From Chloroflexia bacterium (GTDB lineage: Bacteria; Chloroflexota; Chloroflexia; Thermomicrobiales; UBA6265), in contig JACCYX010000079.1 in assembly GCA_013696265.1 (NCBI GenBank), forward strand, positions 1 to 14,011: DNA of 14,011 bases, given 5' to 3'. Below the pieces are notes generated by a model. It made no database searches. It had not been told where the DNA came from and saw only the letters and a list, made by a program, of their open reading frames with translations. Positions 6,854 through 13,940 of this stretch are shown in pieces. Positions within the stretch are counted from its first letter, which is position 1. The number at the start of each line of letters is the position of its first letter. Position numbers and translations under genes: made by a program.

Positions 6854-8203
6854 TCAATGACTCGGGTCCTTGACCGAATCCGGGGCCGATTCGCGGTAAA
6901 TCTCCCGGATCCGTTCGAGGCGGTCACGCAGGTTGCGCTCGAAGCCGCGCTCGGTCGGCGTGTAGTACGTCCGGCCCCTCAGGTTTTCGGGAAGGTTCTG
7001 CTGCCCGACGACGCCTTCGTCGTAATCGTGGGCGTACTTGTAGCCCTCGCCGTATCCGAGGTCCTTCATGAGTTTGGTTGGCGCGTTGCGCAGGTGAATC
7101 GGCACCGGGTCGTTGCGGGTCCGAGCCACGTCGTCACGAGCTTGCCCGTAGGCGACGTAAATCGCGTTGCTCTTCGGCGCAAGGGCCAGGTAAACCGTAA
7201 GTTCGGCGAGGGCCAAGGCACCCTCCGGCGGGCCGATGAAGTGGACCGCCTGCTGGGCCGCCATCGCCAGTTCGAGCGCCTGCGGGTCGGCCAGCCCGAC
7301 ATCTTCGGACGCGAACCGGACCAGCCGCCGGGCAACGTACATCGGGTCGTCGCCACGTTCGAGCATGCGGGCGAGCCAGTACAGGGCCGCGTCCGGGTCG
7401 GACCCTCGGATCGTCTTGTGCAGCGCCGAAATCGTATCGTAGTGGTCGTCGCCATCCTTGTCGTAGGTCGCGGCGCGGCGCTGGGCGGCATCCTGCACGA
7501 GGTCCACCGTGATCACGCGGTCATCGCTGACGCCCGCCGAGGCGACTTCCAGAGTGTTCAGGGCGAATCGCGCATCGCCGTTCGCCATGTTGGCGAGGAG
7601 GTCGAGACCGTCGGCGTCAATCGTCAAATGGTCGCGGCCGAGACCGCGCTCCTCATCGACCAGCGCCCGGTCGACGATCGTCTTGACGTCGTCGTCGGTG
7701 AGCGCCCGCAAGGTGATCACGCGGGACCGGGAGAGGAGGGGCGCATTAACCTCGAACGAGGGGTTCTCCGTCGTCGCGCCGATCAGGATCACCGTACCGT
7801 CTTCGACGTAGGGCAGGATCGCGTCCTGTTGGGCCTTGTTGAAGCGGTGGATTTCGTCGATGAAGAGAACCGAGCGCGTGCCGTTCATGCCGAGCCGGTC
7901 GCGCGCCTCGGCGATCGCCTTGCGCAGGTCGGCAACCCCCGAGGAGACGGCGCTGACCGAGGCAAACGCTGCCTGGGTGGTTGCCGCGACGATCTGGGCG
8001 AGGGTGGTCTTGCCGGAACCGGGCGGGCCCCAGAGCACGACCGACGAGAGCCGGTCGGCCTCGATCGCCTTGCGCAGCAGCGTGCCCGGCCCGACCACGT
8101 GCTCCTGCCCGACCAGCTCGTCGAGCATGCGGGGCCGCATCCGGGCCGCCAGCGGACCGCGCGCCGCCAGTTGTTGACGCCGGTTGGACTCGAACATATC
8201 CAT
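6854..8203 (-). CDS. rarA: replication-associated recombination protein A, AAA+ ATPase (RarA/MgsA)
   Basis: The 449-residue protein belongs to the clamp-loader-like AAA+ family that acts at stalled replication forks. It opens with FESNRRQ...PLAARMRPRMLDELVGQEH, typical of RarA. Walker A is GPPGSGKT (59-66), Walker B is LFIDEIHRF (113-121), sensor 1 is GATTENPSF (142-150) and an arginine-finger-like LLSRSRV follows (156-162). The C-terminal half has the family's tetramerisation-region motifs, such as YWLARMLERGDDP, RRLVRFASEDVGLADP and a late RTYYTPTERGFE. I chose ATG 8201-8203 (MDMFES) over ATG 8233 because it matches the usual N-terminus and starts 7 bases after the upstream stop. No good ribosome site is present, so translation may be coupled to the small upstream gene. 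It lies in the uvrC-tsaC gene run. Confidence 0.95.
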   Translation of the reverse strand: MDMFESNRRQQLAARGPLAARMRPRMLDELVGQEHVVGPGTLLRKAIEADRLSSVVLWGPPGSGKTTLAQIVAATTQAAFASVSAVSSGVADLRKAIAEARDRLGMNGTRSVLFIDEIHRFNKAQQDAILPYVEDGTVILIGATTENPSFEVNAPLLSRSRVITLRALTDDDVKTIVDRALVDEERGLGRDHLTIDADGLDLLANMANGDARFALNTLEVASAGVSDDRVITVDLVQDAAQRRAATYDKDGDDHYDTISALHKTIRGSDPDAALYWLARMLERGDDPMYVARRLVRFASEDVGLADPQALELAMAAQQAVHFIGPPEGALALAELTVYLALAPKSNAIYVAYGQARDDVARTRNDPVPIHLRNAPTKLMKDLGYGEGYKYAHDYDEGVVGQQNLPENLRGRTYYTPTERGFERNLRDRLERIREIYRESAPDSVKDPSH

Positions 8204-8210
8204 GGCGAGG

Positions 8211-8426
8211 CTAGCTGTCGCCCAGGGATTCAAGTTCCGTGAGTTCGTTGTCCAGGGTGTCGATGTACGCGATCAGTTCCTCACGCGTCCTGATCCCCAG
8301 CTCGTCGAGCGTCTCCAGGATGCTGTACAGGTCTTCGAGGCTGTCGTAGAGCGCAAGCAGGGTCTCATTGCCGGCGTTCTTGCCGCCCTTCGGTTTGGCC
8401 CCGCTGTTGCGTGCGTTGTCGGTCAT
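8211..8426 (-). CDS. small acidic helical protein of unknown function, 71 residues
   Basis: I do not recognise a family. The first ~20 residues are Gly/Lys/Asn-rich and probably disordered. From about residue 22 on, the sequence is acidic with regularly spaced leucines (LLALYDSLEDLYSILETLDELGI, then REELIAYIDTLDNELTELES), suggesting two amphipathic helices or a short coiled coil joined near GIRT. There is no signal peptide, membrane segment or cysteine. A GAGGAG site lies 14 bases before the ATG, farther than ideal, and no other in-frame start exists before the upstream stop. It sits between the membrane protein and rarA with gaps of 51 and 7 bases, so it is probably cotranscribed. The gene is plausible from spacing and protein character, but only conservation would prove it. 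Confidence 0.6.
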   Translation of the reverse strand: MTDNARNSGAKPKGGKNAGNETLLALYDSLEDLYSILETLDELGIRTREELIAYIDTLDNELTELESLGDS

Positions 8427-8477
8427 CGTGCTGAGTCGCTCTCCTCAATCCATCGTGTGTCGCGCGAACGAATCGCG

Positions 8478-9476
8478 TCAGGCGAGTACGGCCAGCACGA
8501 GCAGGAAGAGACTCCCCACTCCCCCGAACTCGACCAGGTCCCTGGTGCTCACGACCCGCTTCTGCGCCCGCACCAGCAGCAACCCCGCCGCGACGTAGAA
8601 GACCACCAGCAGAACAGCCCCGCCGGTCCAGCCGTAGGTCGGCCACCAGTTGAGCGCCACTGTCACTTGGGCCAGCACCCAACCGCCGATCAGGGCGTAG
8701 AAGACCCGCTGCGGCGGGGCGATCCCGCCCCGTTCGAGCGTCTCCAGGATGAGCGTTGCCCCGATGATGCCGACCAGCGGAGCCGAAATCCACGAATCGA
8801 GTTTGTTCAGGTAGACCGCGCTGAAGGCCAGGAAGGCTATTCCATGAACCACCAGGGTGTGGATCACCGACGCCACGCGGGTCGACTGCTCGTCGGCTTC
8901 ATCCAGGAGATCCCGCGAGAGCAGCGCACCCGCGATCCCGAAAAAGGCGATCAGCGGCCCGACCACCAGCATCGGACGGTTGTGGAACGTCGCCACCAGC
9001 AGGATCGCGGCCAGCGTGGCGACGAACGGCACGGCCCAGGCCGTCGCCATCGCGGTGGAAGGCCGCGCGTGCCCTACCGCGTCGGCCGCGCGAGCGGCGG
9101 TGCGCTCGGCGAACTGGGCGCCGCCGGTGGCGAGCACCAGGGTGGCGCCGGCGATGATCCAGAAAATCGAATCCGTGTTCTCGAGCACAGGCGGGTCGGA
9201 GCCGTCGCCGACGCCGATCGAGATGATCGCGAGGAGCAGGATCGCCCCGGCGGTCAGCAGGCTGACCACGACGCCCTGGCCGTAGGCGGGCTGGCGCGCG
9301 TCGGCGCTGGGGATACCCAGGCCGAAGACCTTGTGTTCGTCGCCCTGGGGCTCGTTGAGTTCGTCGAGGATCGACTCGTCAACGCGGCGTCGCCTTCGCC
9401 GTGGCCGTTGGTCGGTATCGACGGATTCTCGCTGCGTCATACTCGTGTCTTCGCCCCTGTCCATTTCCCCGCTCAT
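8478..9476 (-). CDS. polytopic integral membrane protein of unknown function
   Basis: The 332-residue protein has a charged cytoplasmic N-terminus with an Arg cluster (RPRRRRRRVDE, 24-34) and a conserved-looking FGLGIPSADARQPAYGQG just before the first membrane segment. About nine hydrophobic helices follow, near residues 68-90, 104-120, 143-163, 168-187, 203-223, 230-246, 257-276, 283-302 and 314-331. No transporter, protease or transferase motif is visible; it may belong to an uncharacterised Chloroflexota/Actinobacteria membrane family (DUF5656 is a guess from memory). The ATG at 9474-9476 overlaps the tsaC stop as ATGA, supporting this start and translational coupling; ATG 9440 is an alternative. 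The coupling to a tRNA-modification gene may be incidental operon packing. The function is unknown. Confidence 0.8.
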   Translation of the reverse strand: MSGEMDRGEDTSMTQRESVDTDQRPRRRRRRVDESILDELNEPQGDEHKVFGLGIPSADARQPAYGQGVVVSLLTAGAILLLAIISIGVGDGSDPPVLENTDSIFWIIAGATLVLATGGAQFAERTAARAADAVGHARPSTAMATAWAVPFVATLAAILLVATFHNRPMLVVGPLIAFFGIAGALLSRDLLDEADEQSTRVASVIHTLVVHGIAFLAFSAVYLNKLDSWISAPLVGIIGATLILETLERGGIAPPQRVFYALIGGWVLAQVTVALNWWPTYGWTGGAVLLVVFYVAAGLLLVRAQKRVVSTRDLVEFGGVGSLFLLVLAVLA

Positions 9477-10156
9477 CCCGTTCTGGCCGAATCGGCGGCG
9501 GAACCCTGTCCACCGTCACGGGATGACCCAAGCTGCATTTGCCGCCAGGCGGCCTCAATCGCGGACCCTGGGATCGCCCCTTCACGTACGATGCTGATGG
9601 TAGCACCCTCAAGCCGGATCACGGTCGAGGCCAGCCCGCCCCTCGCGATCCCGCCGTCGAGGATGAGATCCAGACTTTCCGCCAGCGCGGGATCGATCTC
9701 CTCGGGCCGGCGGGCGGGAGATTGCCCGGAAAGATTGGCGCTGGTCACCGCGATCGCCCCCCCGCAGCGCTTGGCGAGGATCAGGGCAACCGAGTGATTG
9801 GGAACCCGCACGCCAACGGTGTGGTCGGCCGCCACGACGTGCGTCGGAAGCGACTCCCGTGCCGGCAGCGCGATCGTGAGCGGTCCTGGCCAGAACGCGC
9901 TCGCCAGGCGCAGCAACTCCGGCTCCACGTGCTCCGTCACCTTGTCCAGGTCGGCGGGTGAGGCGACCAGCAAGGGCAGGGTTCGATCCCGGTCCCGGCC
10001 CTTGATCTCGAAAATGCGCTCCAGCGCCTCCGGGTGGGCCAGCGACGCCCCGATGCCGTAAACCGTATCCGTTGGGAACGCGACGATTCCGCCGTGTTGC
10101 ATGACGGAGATCGCCTGTTCCAGCGCCCGGGGTTCTTCCAGCGTGAGTAACTTCAT
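9473..10156 (-). CDS. tsaC: L-threonylcarbamoyladenylate synthase (TsaC/YwlC/Sua5 family)
   Basis: The protein has 227 residues and a single YrdC domain. It makes threonylcarbamoyl-AMP from threonine, bicarbonate and ATP, the first step of the t6A37 modification of ANN-decoding tRNAs. Visible motifs are FPTDTVYGIG (27-36), the Lys52/Arg54 site in KGRDRDRTLPLLV, PGPLTIAL (90-97), VGVRVPNH (114-121), SANLSG (139-144) and STVI (177-180). The C-terminal Sua5 domain of the ~340-residue form is absent, so this is the short TsaC/YwlC type with a tail of about 25 residues. A weak AAAGG site precedes the ATG by 10 bases. It follows uvrC after 46 bases and overlaps the membrane-protein gene by ATGA. 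Family assignment is secure. Confidence 0.94.
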   Translation of the reverse strand: MKLLTLEEPRALEQAISVMQHGGIVAFPTDTVYGIGASLAHPEALERIFEIKGRDRDRTLPLLVASPADLDKVTEHVEPELLRLASAFWPGPLTIALPARESLPTHVVAADHTVGVRVPNHSVALILAKRCGGAIAVTSANLSGQSPARRPEEIDPALAESLDLILDGGIARGGLASTVIRLEGATISIVREGAIPGSAIEAAWRQMQLGSSRDGGQGSAADSARTG

Positions 10157-10202
10157 GGCCGTGACGCCTTTCCGACGGAGGGATTATGCCGTTGGAGGGA
10201 TT

Positions 10203-12044
10203 CTACAGCCCGGCCTTCAGCCGCGTTGCCAGGTGAGTGGTGATCCCCTCCACGGCGGTCAATTCCTCGATGCTGGCTTCCTTGACGCCTTTCACCGAAC
10301 CGAACGACTTGATCAGGGCCTTCTTCTTCTTGGGGCCGATCCCCGGAATGTCGTCCAGCTTCGAATGGAAGGTCGCCTTCGAGCGCCGGGTCCGGTGGAA
10401 GGTGACGGCGAAGCGATGGGCCTCGTCGCGAATCCGCTGGACCAGGAAGAGCGATTGGGCGTCGCGCGGGAGCATGATCGAGTCCTTGCGTCCGGGGAGG
10501 AAGATTTCCTCCTGCTCCTTGGCCAGCCCGCAGATCGGCACCTCCATGCCAACTTCCCTGAGTCCCTCCAGCGCCGCGTTGAGCTGACCCTTGCCGCCGT
10601 CGACGATCACCAGGTCCGGCAGCGTGGTCCACTTGCCGTCCTTCTCTTCGTCGGCCTCGGCGGCCCGGCGAAAGCGCCGCTTGATCACCTCGTTCATCAT
10701 CGCGAAGTCGTTGGCGCCAGTGATGGTTTTGATCGTGAAGCGCCGGTACTCCTTCTTGGCCGGTTTGGCGTCCTGGAAAACGACCATGCTCGCGACCGGG
10801 TTCGTCCCCTGAAGGTTCGAGATGTCGTAGCACTCGATCCGGCGCGGCAAGCGGGGCAGATCGAGCGCGTCAGCAAGCTCCGACATCGCCGCCGTCATCT
10901 TCATGTCGTCGGAGAGGTGTTTGAGGCGCGCCTGCTCCAGGTTCTCCTCGGCGCTCTTGGCGACCATTTCGACGAGGCCCCGGTTGTCGCCGCGCTGGGG
11001 AACGGAAATCTCCACCTTCGAACCGCGCAGGTTGTTGAGCCACTCGCTGACGATTGGCACTTCCTCGGCTGGCAAGGCGTGCTGGAGCATCAGCCGGGGC
11101 GGGATCACGGCGGCATCCGCGTAGAACTGGGTGACGAACCCCGAAGTGATTTCGCCCGGCAGGTCGTGCACCGCGGCCTGCATCGGGAAGTACTCGAGCC
11201 CGATGATCTTGCCGTTGCGAAGGAACCCCACCTGCACCGCGGCATCGCCACCCACCCCGTGGGCCAGGGCGATGATGTCGGCCGTCGTGCCGCGCGGGCT
11301 GACGATCTTCTGCCGCTCCAGCACATGTGTGATGGCGTTCAGGCGGTCGCGTAACTCGGCCGCGCGTTCGAAGTTCCAGGCTTCGGAGGCTTGCTCCATC
11401 TCCTCCTCGATCCCGCCGGTGATCTCCTCGCCCCGGCCGGAGAGGAAGAGCGACGCGCCGTTGATCGACTTCATGTACGTCTCGCGATCGACAGCGGCGA
11501 TGCAGGGCGCGGTGCACTGGTGCATGTGGTAGTAGAGGCAAACATCGTCGTGGCCGGTGATCTTCTTGTCGCACTTGCGGTACGGGAAGAGCCGGTTGAG
11601 CAGGTTGATCGACTTGTAGGCGGCTCCGGCCGAGGTGTAGGGCCCGAAATACGTGCTGCCGTCGTTGACGATCTGACGGGTGCTGATGACGCGCGGCCAC
11701 TCTTCATTGGTGATGCGGATGTAGGGGTACGTCTTGCTATCCTTGAGCATGACGTTGTACTTGGGCTGGTGCTTCTTGATCAGCTCGTTTTCGAGGATCA
11801 GCGCCTCGGTCGGGGTGTCGGTGCGGATGACGTCGAAGTCGGCGATGTGGGAGACGAGTTCGCGCGTTTTGGGGTCGCGGTGCCGGGTGGCCTGGAAGTA
11901 GGAGCGGACGCGGTTGCGCAGCGCCATCGCCTTGCCGACGTAGATGATCGTGCCCTCGGCGTCCTTCATCAGGTAGACGCCGGGAGCCAGGGCGAGGGCG
12001 GACAATCGTTTGCGGAAATCGGGGTGCTGATGATTCGTATTCAC
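10203..12044 (-). CDS. uvrC: UvrABC system protein C (excinuclease subunit)
   Basis: The 613-residue length is normal for UvrC, which makes both incisions flanking a DNA lesion after UvrB loading. Domains in order: GIY-YIG nuclease (about 18-97; GVY 22-24, YVG 35-37, Arg43); a four-cysteine cluster (Cys158, 169, 177, 181) whose spacing fits the reported UvrC iron-sulfur site; the UVR UvrB-binding motif (about 214-235); an RNase-H-like nuclease domain with YDIS (Asp407), IVDGGKGQ (Asp482) and DEAHR (His543); and paired helix-hairpin-helix motifs (about 563-613, IPGIGPKKK and VEGITTHLA). The start is GTG 12042-12044. A TATACT box ends only 6 bases before it, so the message may be leaderless, and no ribosome site is present. 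It diverges from hemQ and heads the minus-strand gene run through tsaC. Confidence 0.97.
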   Translation of the reverse strand: MNTNHQHPDFRKRLSALALAPGVYLMKDAEGTIIYVGKAMALRNRVRSYFQATRHRDPKTRELVSHIADFDVIRTDTPTEALILENELIKKHQPKYNVMLKDSKTYPYIRITNEEWPRVISTRQIVNDGSTYFGPYTSAGAAYKSINLLNRLFPYRKCDKKITGHDDVCLYYHMHQCTAPCIAAVDRETYMKSINGASLFLSGRGEEITGGIEEEMEQASEAWNFERAAELRDRLNAITHVLERQKIVSPRGTTADIIALAHGVGGDAAVQVGFLRNGKIIGLEYFPMQAAVHDLPGEITSGFVTQFYADAAVIPPRLMLQHALPAEEVPIVSEWLNNLRGSKVEISVPQRGDNRGLVEMVAKSAEENLEQARLKHLSDDMKMTAAMSELADALDLPRLPRRIECYDISNLQGTNPVASMVVFQDAKPAKKEYRRFTIKTITGANDFAMMNEVIKRRFRRAAEADEEKDGKWTTLPDLVIVDGGKGQLNAALEGLREVGMEVPICGLAKEQEEIFLPGRKDSIMLPRDAQSLFLVQRIRDEAHRFAVTFHRTRRSKATFHSKLDDIPGIGPKKKKALIKSFGSVKGVKEASIEELTAVEGITTHLATRLKAGL

Positions 12045-12050
12045 CCCATG

Positions 12051-12056
12051 AGTATA
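12051..12056 (-). promoter_or_regulatory. -10 box of uvrC, implying a leaderless transcript
   Basis: TATACT on the minus strand, with 6 bases between it and GTG 12044. Transcription starting about 7 bases downstream would begin at or next to the G of the start codon. No clear -35 hexamer is seen. Confidence 0.5.
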
Positions 12057-12072
12057 GCGAATCGATCATCTG

Positions 12073-12087
12073 TTCGCCTTTTGCGAA
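12073..12087. promoter_or_regulatory. short palindrome in the uvrC/hemQ divergent region
   Basis: TTCGC-CTTTT-GCGAA has perfect 5-bp arms and lies where the -35 region of the uvrC promoter would be. It could be an operator for uvrC, hemQ or both. The arms are short and chance is possible. It does not match the Gram-positive LexA box. Confidence 0.25.
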
Positions 12088-12204
12088 ATCCTGCCCGCTC
12101 TGGCAGGGGAGCCCAATCCGGTTTGCCTCCCGCCACCGAATCCGGGCATCATGGAGAGCGCACGCAAGGACTGGCCGCAGAGCCACGTCCCTATCGCCAG
12201 GAAT

Positions 12205-12210
12205 GAGGAA
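12205..12210 (+). promoter_or_regulatory. ribosome binding site of hemQ
   Basis: GAGGAA lies 8 bases before ATG 12219, a good spacing that fixes the hemQ start. Confidence 0.65.
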
Positions 12211-12218
12211 ACGGCAGC

Positions 12219-12905
12219 ATGACTACCACACCAGAGAATCTCTACGCAGCCTGGTGGCTCTATCAGCGGCGTCCAACGTGGGGCGATGTCAATGGGAGCG
12301 GCTACGGGGAAGCCGCCGGTGAGTTCGCCCACGCTCTCGACCACCCTGAAGACGGGGTCGAGGTTCGCGGAGTCTATTCCTCGCTGGGCCTGAGCGCCGA
12401 GGTCGACCTCATCGTATGGGCGCACAGCCCCCAACTGGACCGACTGCAGCGCCTGGCGGTCGCCATCGACAAGACATCGCTCGGCACGCACCTCGACCTG
12501 AGAAAATGCTACATCGGCGTCGGCGGCATGTCGCAGTACGACCCGACGCACGGCCCGGCCTTCGTCAAGGGGCTCCCGGCCAAGCGCTACCTGAGCGTCT
12601 ACCCCTTCTCGAAGACGCCGGACTGGTTCCTGATCGACTACCAGGAACGCCGGCGACTGATGATCGAACATGGCGAGATGGGCCGGGAGTTTCCGGAAAT
12701 CCTCACCAACACCGTCAACTCGTTCGGAATCCAGGACCAGGAGTTCGTAGTCGCGCTCGAAGACGACGATCCCGAGCAACTGATCAAGATGGTCCAACGC
12801 CTGCGCGCGGCGGAAGTCCGCAAGTGGACCGCGCTGGACACCCCGATCTTCCTCGGCGACCGCAAGCCGGTGGCGGAGGTGTTGGCCGACCTGCGGGGAC
12901 GGTAA
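12219..12905 (+). CDS. hemQ: coproheme decarboxylase (HemQ/ChdC, chlorite dismutase-like family)
   Basis: The 228-residue protein matches HemQ in its second half: KRYLSVYPFSKTPDWFLIDYQERRRLMIEHGEMGR, then NTVNSFGIQDQEFVVALEDDDPEQL and a closing TPIFLG. (Only stretches are quoted; see residues 122-156 for the first.) His151 in EHGEMGR is in the place of the proximal haem ligand and Tyr128 in YPFSK is in the place of the reactive tyrosine. HemQ converts coproheme to haem b by two oxidative decarboxylations, ending the coproporphyrin-dependent haem route of single-membrane bacteria. It is cytoplasmic, without signal peptide. A chlorite dismutase activity is less likely given the YPFSK motif. It is divergent from uvrC with 174 bases between, has a good ribosome site, and is followed by the palindromic repeat at 12911. 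No other haem gene is in the window. Confidence 0.9.
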   Translation: MTTTPENLYAAWWLYQRRPTWGDVNGSGYGEAAGEFAHALDHPEDGVEVRGVYSSLGLSAEVDLIVWAHSPQLDRLQRLAVAIDKTSLGTHLDLRKCYIGVGGMSQYDPTHGPAFVKGLPAKRYLSVYPFSKTPDWFLIDYQERRRLMIEHGEMGREFPEILTNTVNSFGIQDQEFVVALEDDDPEQLIKMVQRLRAAEVRKWTALDTPIFLGDRKPVAEVLADLRGR

Positions 12906-12910
12906 CTTTC

Positions 12911-13099
12911 TTGTCATTCCGAGCTTGCGAAGAATCTTTGGATGGACGCGAAGCCAGTCCTCCCGTTCCACTAAGATTCCTCCTTCGTCGGAATGACAAC
13001 AGGTTGATGGAGAAGCCGCTGGCGGTGTGTGCCCTGCTCCAAGTCCGACTTCGTCGGATGCGCTTCGCGCAGGGATTCCTCGCAAGCTCAGAATGACAA
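12911..13099. repeat. composite palindromic intergenic repeat, copies 3 and 4
   Basis: The outer arms TTGTCATTCCGAGCTTGCGA (12911-12930) and its near-complement at 13080-13099 match at 19 of 20 positions. Inside lies a complete smaller unit, 12911-12999, ended by TCGGAATGACAA (12988-12999). A second partial unit begins with the hairpin TCCGACTTCGTCGGA (13044-13058) and runs to 13099. It looks like two tandem family members, one lacking its left end. It lies between convergent hemQ and the ABC ATPase gene, 5 bases after the hemQ stop and 22 before the ABC stop, so it may act as a shared transcript end. Confidence 0.85.
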
Positions 13100-13121
13100 T
13101 CGCTAGGGAGGCCCTCCGCCT

Positions 13122-13940
13122 CTATTGGACTGCCTCGCCTGCCAGATGACTATCATCGGCGATCCGGGCGAGTTCCTCTTCCAGCGCCTCCAGCTCTTCG
13201 CCGCCGGCCATCATCGACACGATCTCCTCGCGGCTGACCTCCTCCTTCGTGAAGGTGCCGTAGCTGCGGCCCCGGTTGAGGATCGTGAAGCGGTCGCCGA
13301 CCGGGTAGGCGTGATGGACGTTGTGGGTGATGAAGATCACGCCCAGCCCGCGCGCCCGCGCCTGGGCGATGTAGCGAAGCACCACCGCCGCTTCCTTGAC
13401 CCCAAGGGCGGCCGTCGGCTCGTCGAGGATCAGCACCCGGGCGCCGAAATAGACGGCGCGGGCGATCGCGACCGATTGCCGCTCCCCGCCGGAGAGCGTG
13501 CCGACGGCCTGCGAGGTGTCCCGGATCGAGATGCCCATCTTGCGAAGTTCTTCACGGGTGAGCCTGTCCGCCGTTTCCGCGTCGTACCGCTGGAACGGCC
13601 CGATCCGCTTCGTCGGCTCGGAACCGAGGAAGAAGTTTCGGGAGACGCTCATCAGCGGAATCATCGCCAGGTCCTGGTAGACCGTGGCGATGCCGCTCCG
13701 CAACGCCTCCCTGGGGGACTTGAAGCGAACGGCCTGGCCATCGAGCCGGTATTCGCCCTCGTCGGGCGGGAAGACGCCCGCCAGGATCTTGATCAGGGTC
13801 GATTTGCCGGCACCGTTGTCGCCGAGCAGGCACATCACCTCGCCCGCGTGCAGCGTCATCGAAATGTCGCGCAGGGCGTGGACTCGGCCAAAGTATTTGG
13901 TAATGTCCTGGAGGTCGATCAGGGGCTGCCCGGTCGTCAT
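13122..13940 (-). CDS. sugar ABC transporter ATP-binding protein, single-domain FrcA-like (CUT2 type)
   Basis: The 272-residue protein has one complete nucleotide-binding domain: Walker A GDNGAGKST (40-48), Q-loop Gln89, signature LSGGERQ (149-155), Walker B LILDEPT with Asp173 and Glu174, and H-loop His206. DITKYFGRVHALRDI, SPREALRSGIATVYQDLAMIPLMSVSRNFFLG and the late FTKEEVSREEIVSMMAGG resemble CUT2 sugar importers of the ribose/xylose/fructose type. Those usually have a duplicated ~500-residue ATPase; the single-domain form is known from FrcA. The last ~25 residues form an acidic tail (EELEALEEELARIADD). It powers uptake of a sugar or related solute at the inner face of the membrane; the substrate is unknown. 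Its ATG overlaps the permease stop by ATGA, and GGAG lies 8 bases upstream. All catalytic residues are present. Confidence 0.93.
   Translation of the reverse strand: MTTGQPLIDLQDITKYFGRVHALRDISMTLHAGEVMCLLGDNGAGKSTLIKILAGVFPPDEGEYRLDGQAVRFKSPREALRSGIATVYQDLAMIPLMSVSRNFFLGSEPTKRIGPFQRYDAETADRLTREELRKMGISIRDTSQAVGTLSGGERQSVAIARAVYFGARVLILDEPTAALGVKEAAVVLRYIAQARARGLGVIFITHNVHHAYPVGDRFTILNRGRSYGTFTKEEVSREEIVSMMAGGEELEALEEELARIADDSHLAGEAVQ

Noticed and set aside
6179..8242. Plus-strand open frame of 687 codons across rph and rarA
   Set aside because: It is a mirror of two well-supported genes and also crosses the repeat at 6727-6826; no recognisable motif.
8184..9797. Plus-strand open frame of 537 codons opposite the membrane protein and tsaC
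   Set aside because: Low-complexity Arg/His/Asp-rich translation opposite genes with clear motifs or membrane helices.
10177..10202. Direct repeat GGAGGGATT (10177-10185 and 10194-10202) between uvrC and tsaC
   Set aside because: Two 9-base copies in GC-rich DNA, one touching the uvrC stop; too short to support a function.
10101..11354. Plus-strand open frame of 417 codons opposite uvrC
   Set aside because: Antisense to conserved UvrC domains; no motif of its own.
12066..13085. Minus-strand open frame of 339 codons covering hemQ and the repeat
   Set aside because: It is antisense to hemQ, and part of its sequence is a translation of the palindromic repeat.
12911..13099. CRISPR-like array from the repeated units
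   Set aside because: Units are inverted palindromes of differing length with no regular spacers and no cas genes nearby.
13103..13114. GGAGGCCCTCC palindrome as an intrinsic terminator
   Set aside because: The stem is 5 bp with a one-base loop and there is no T-tract on either strand.
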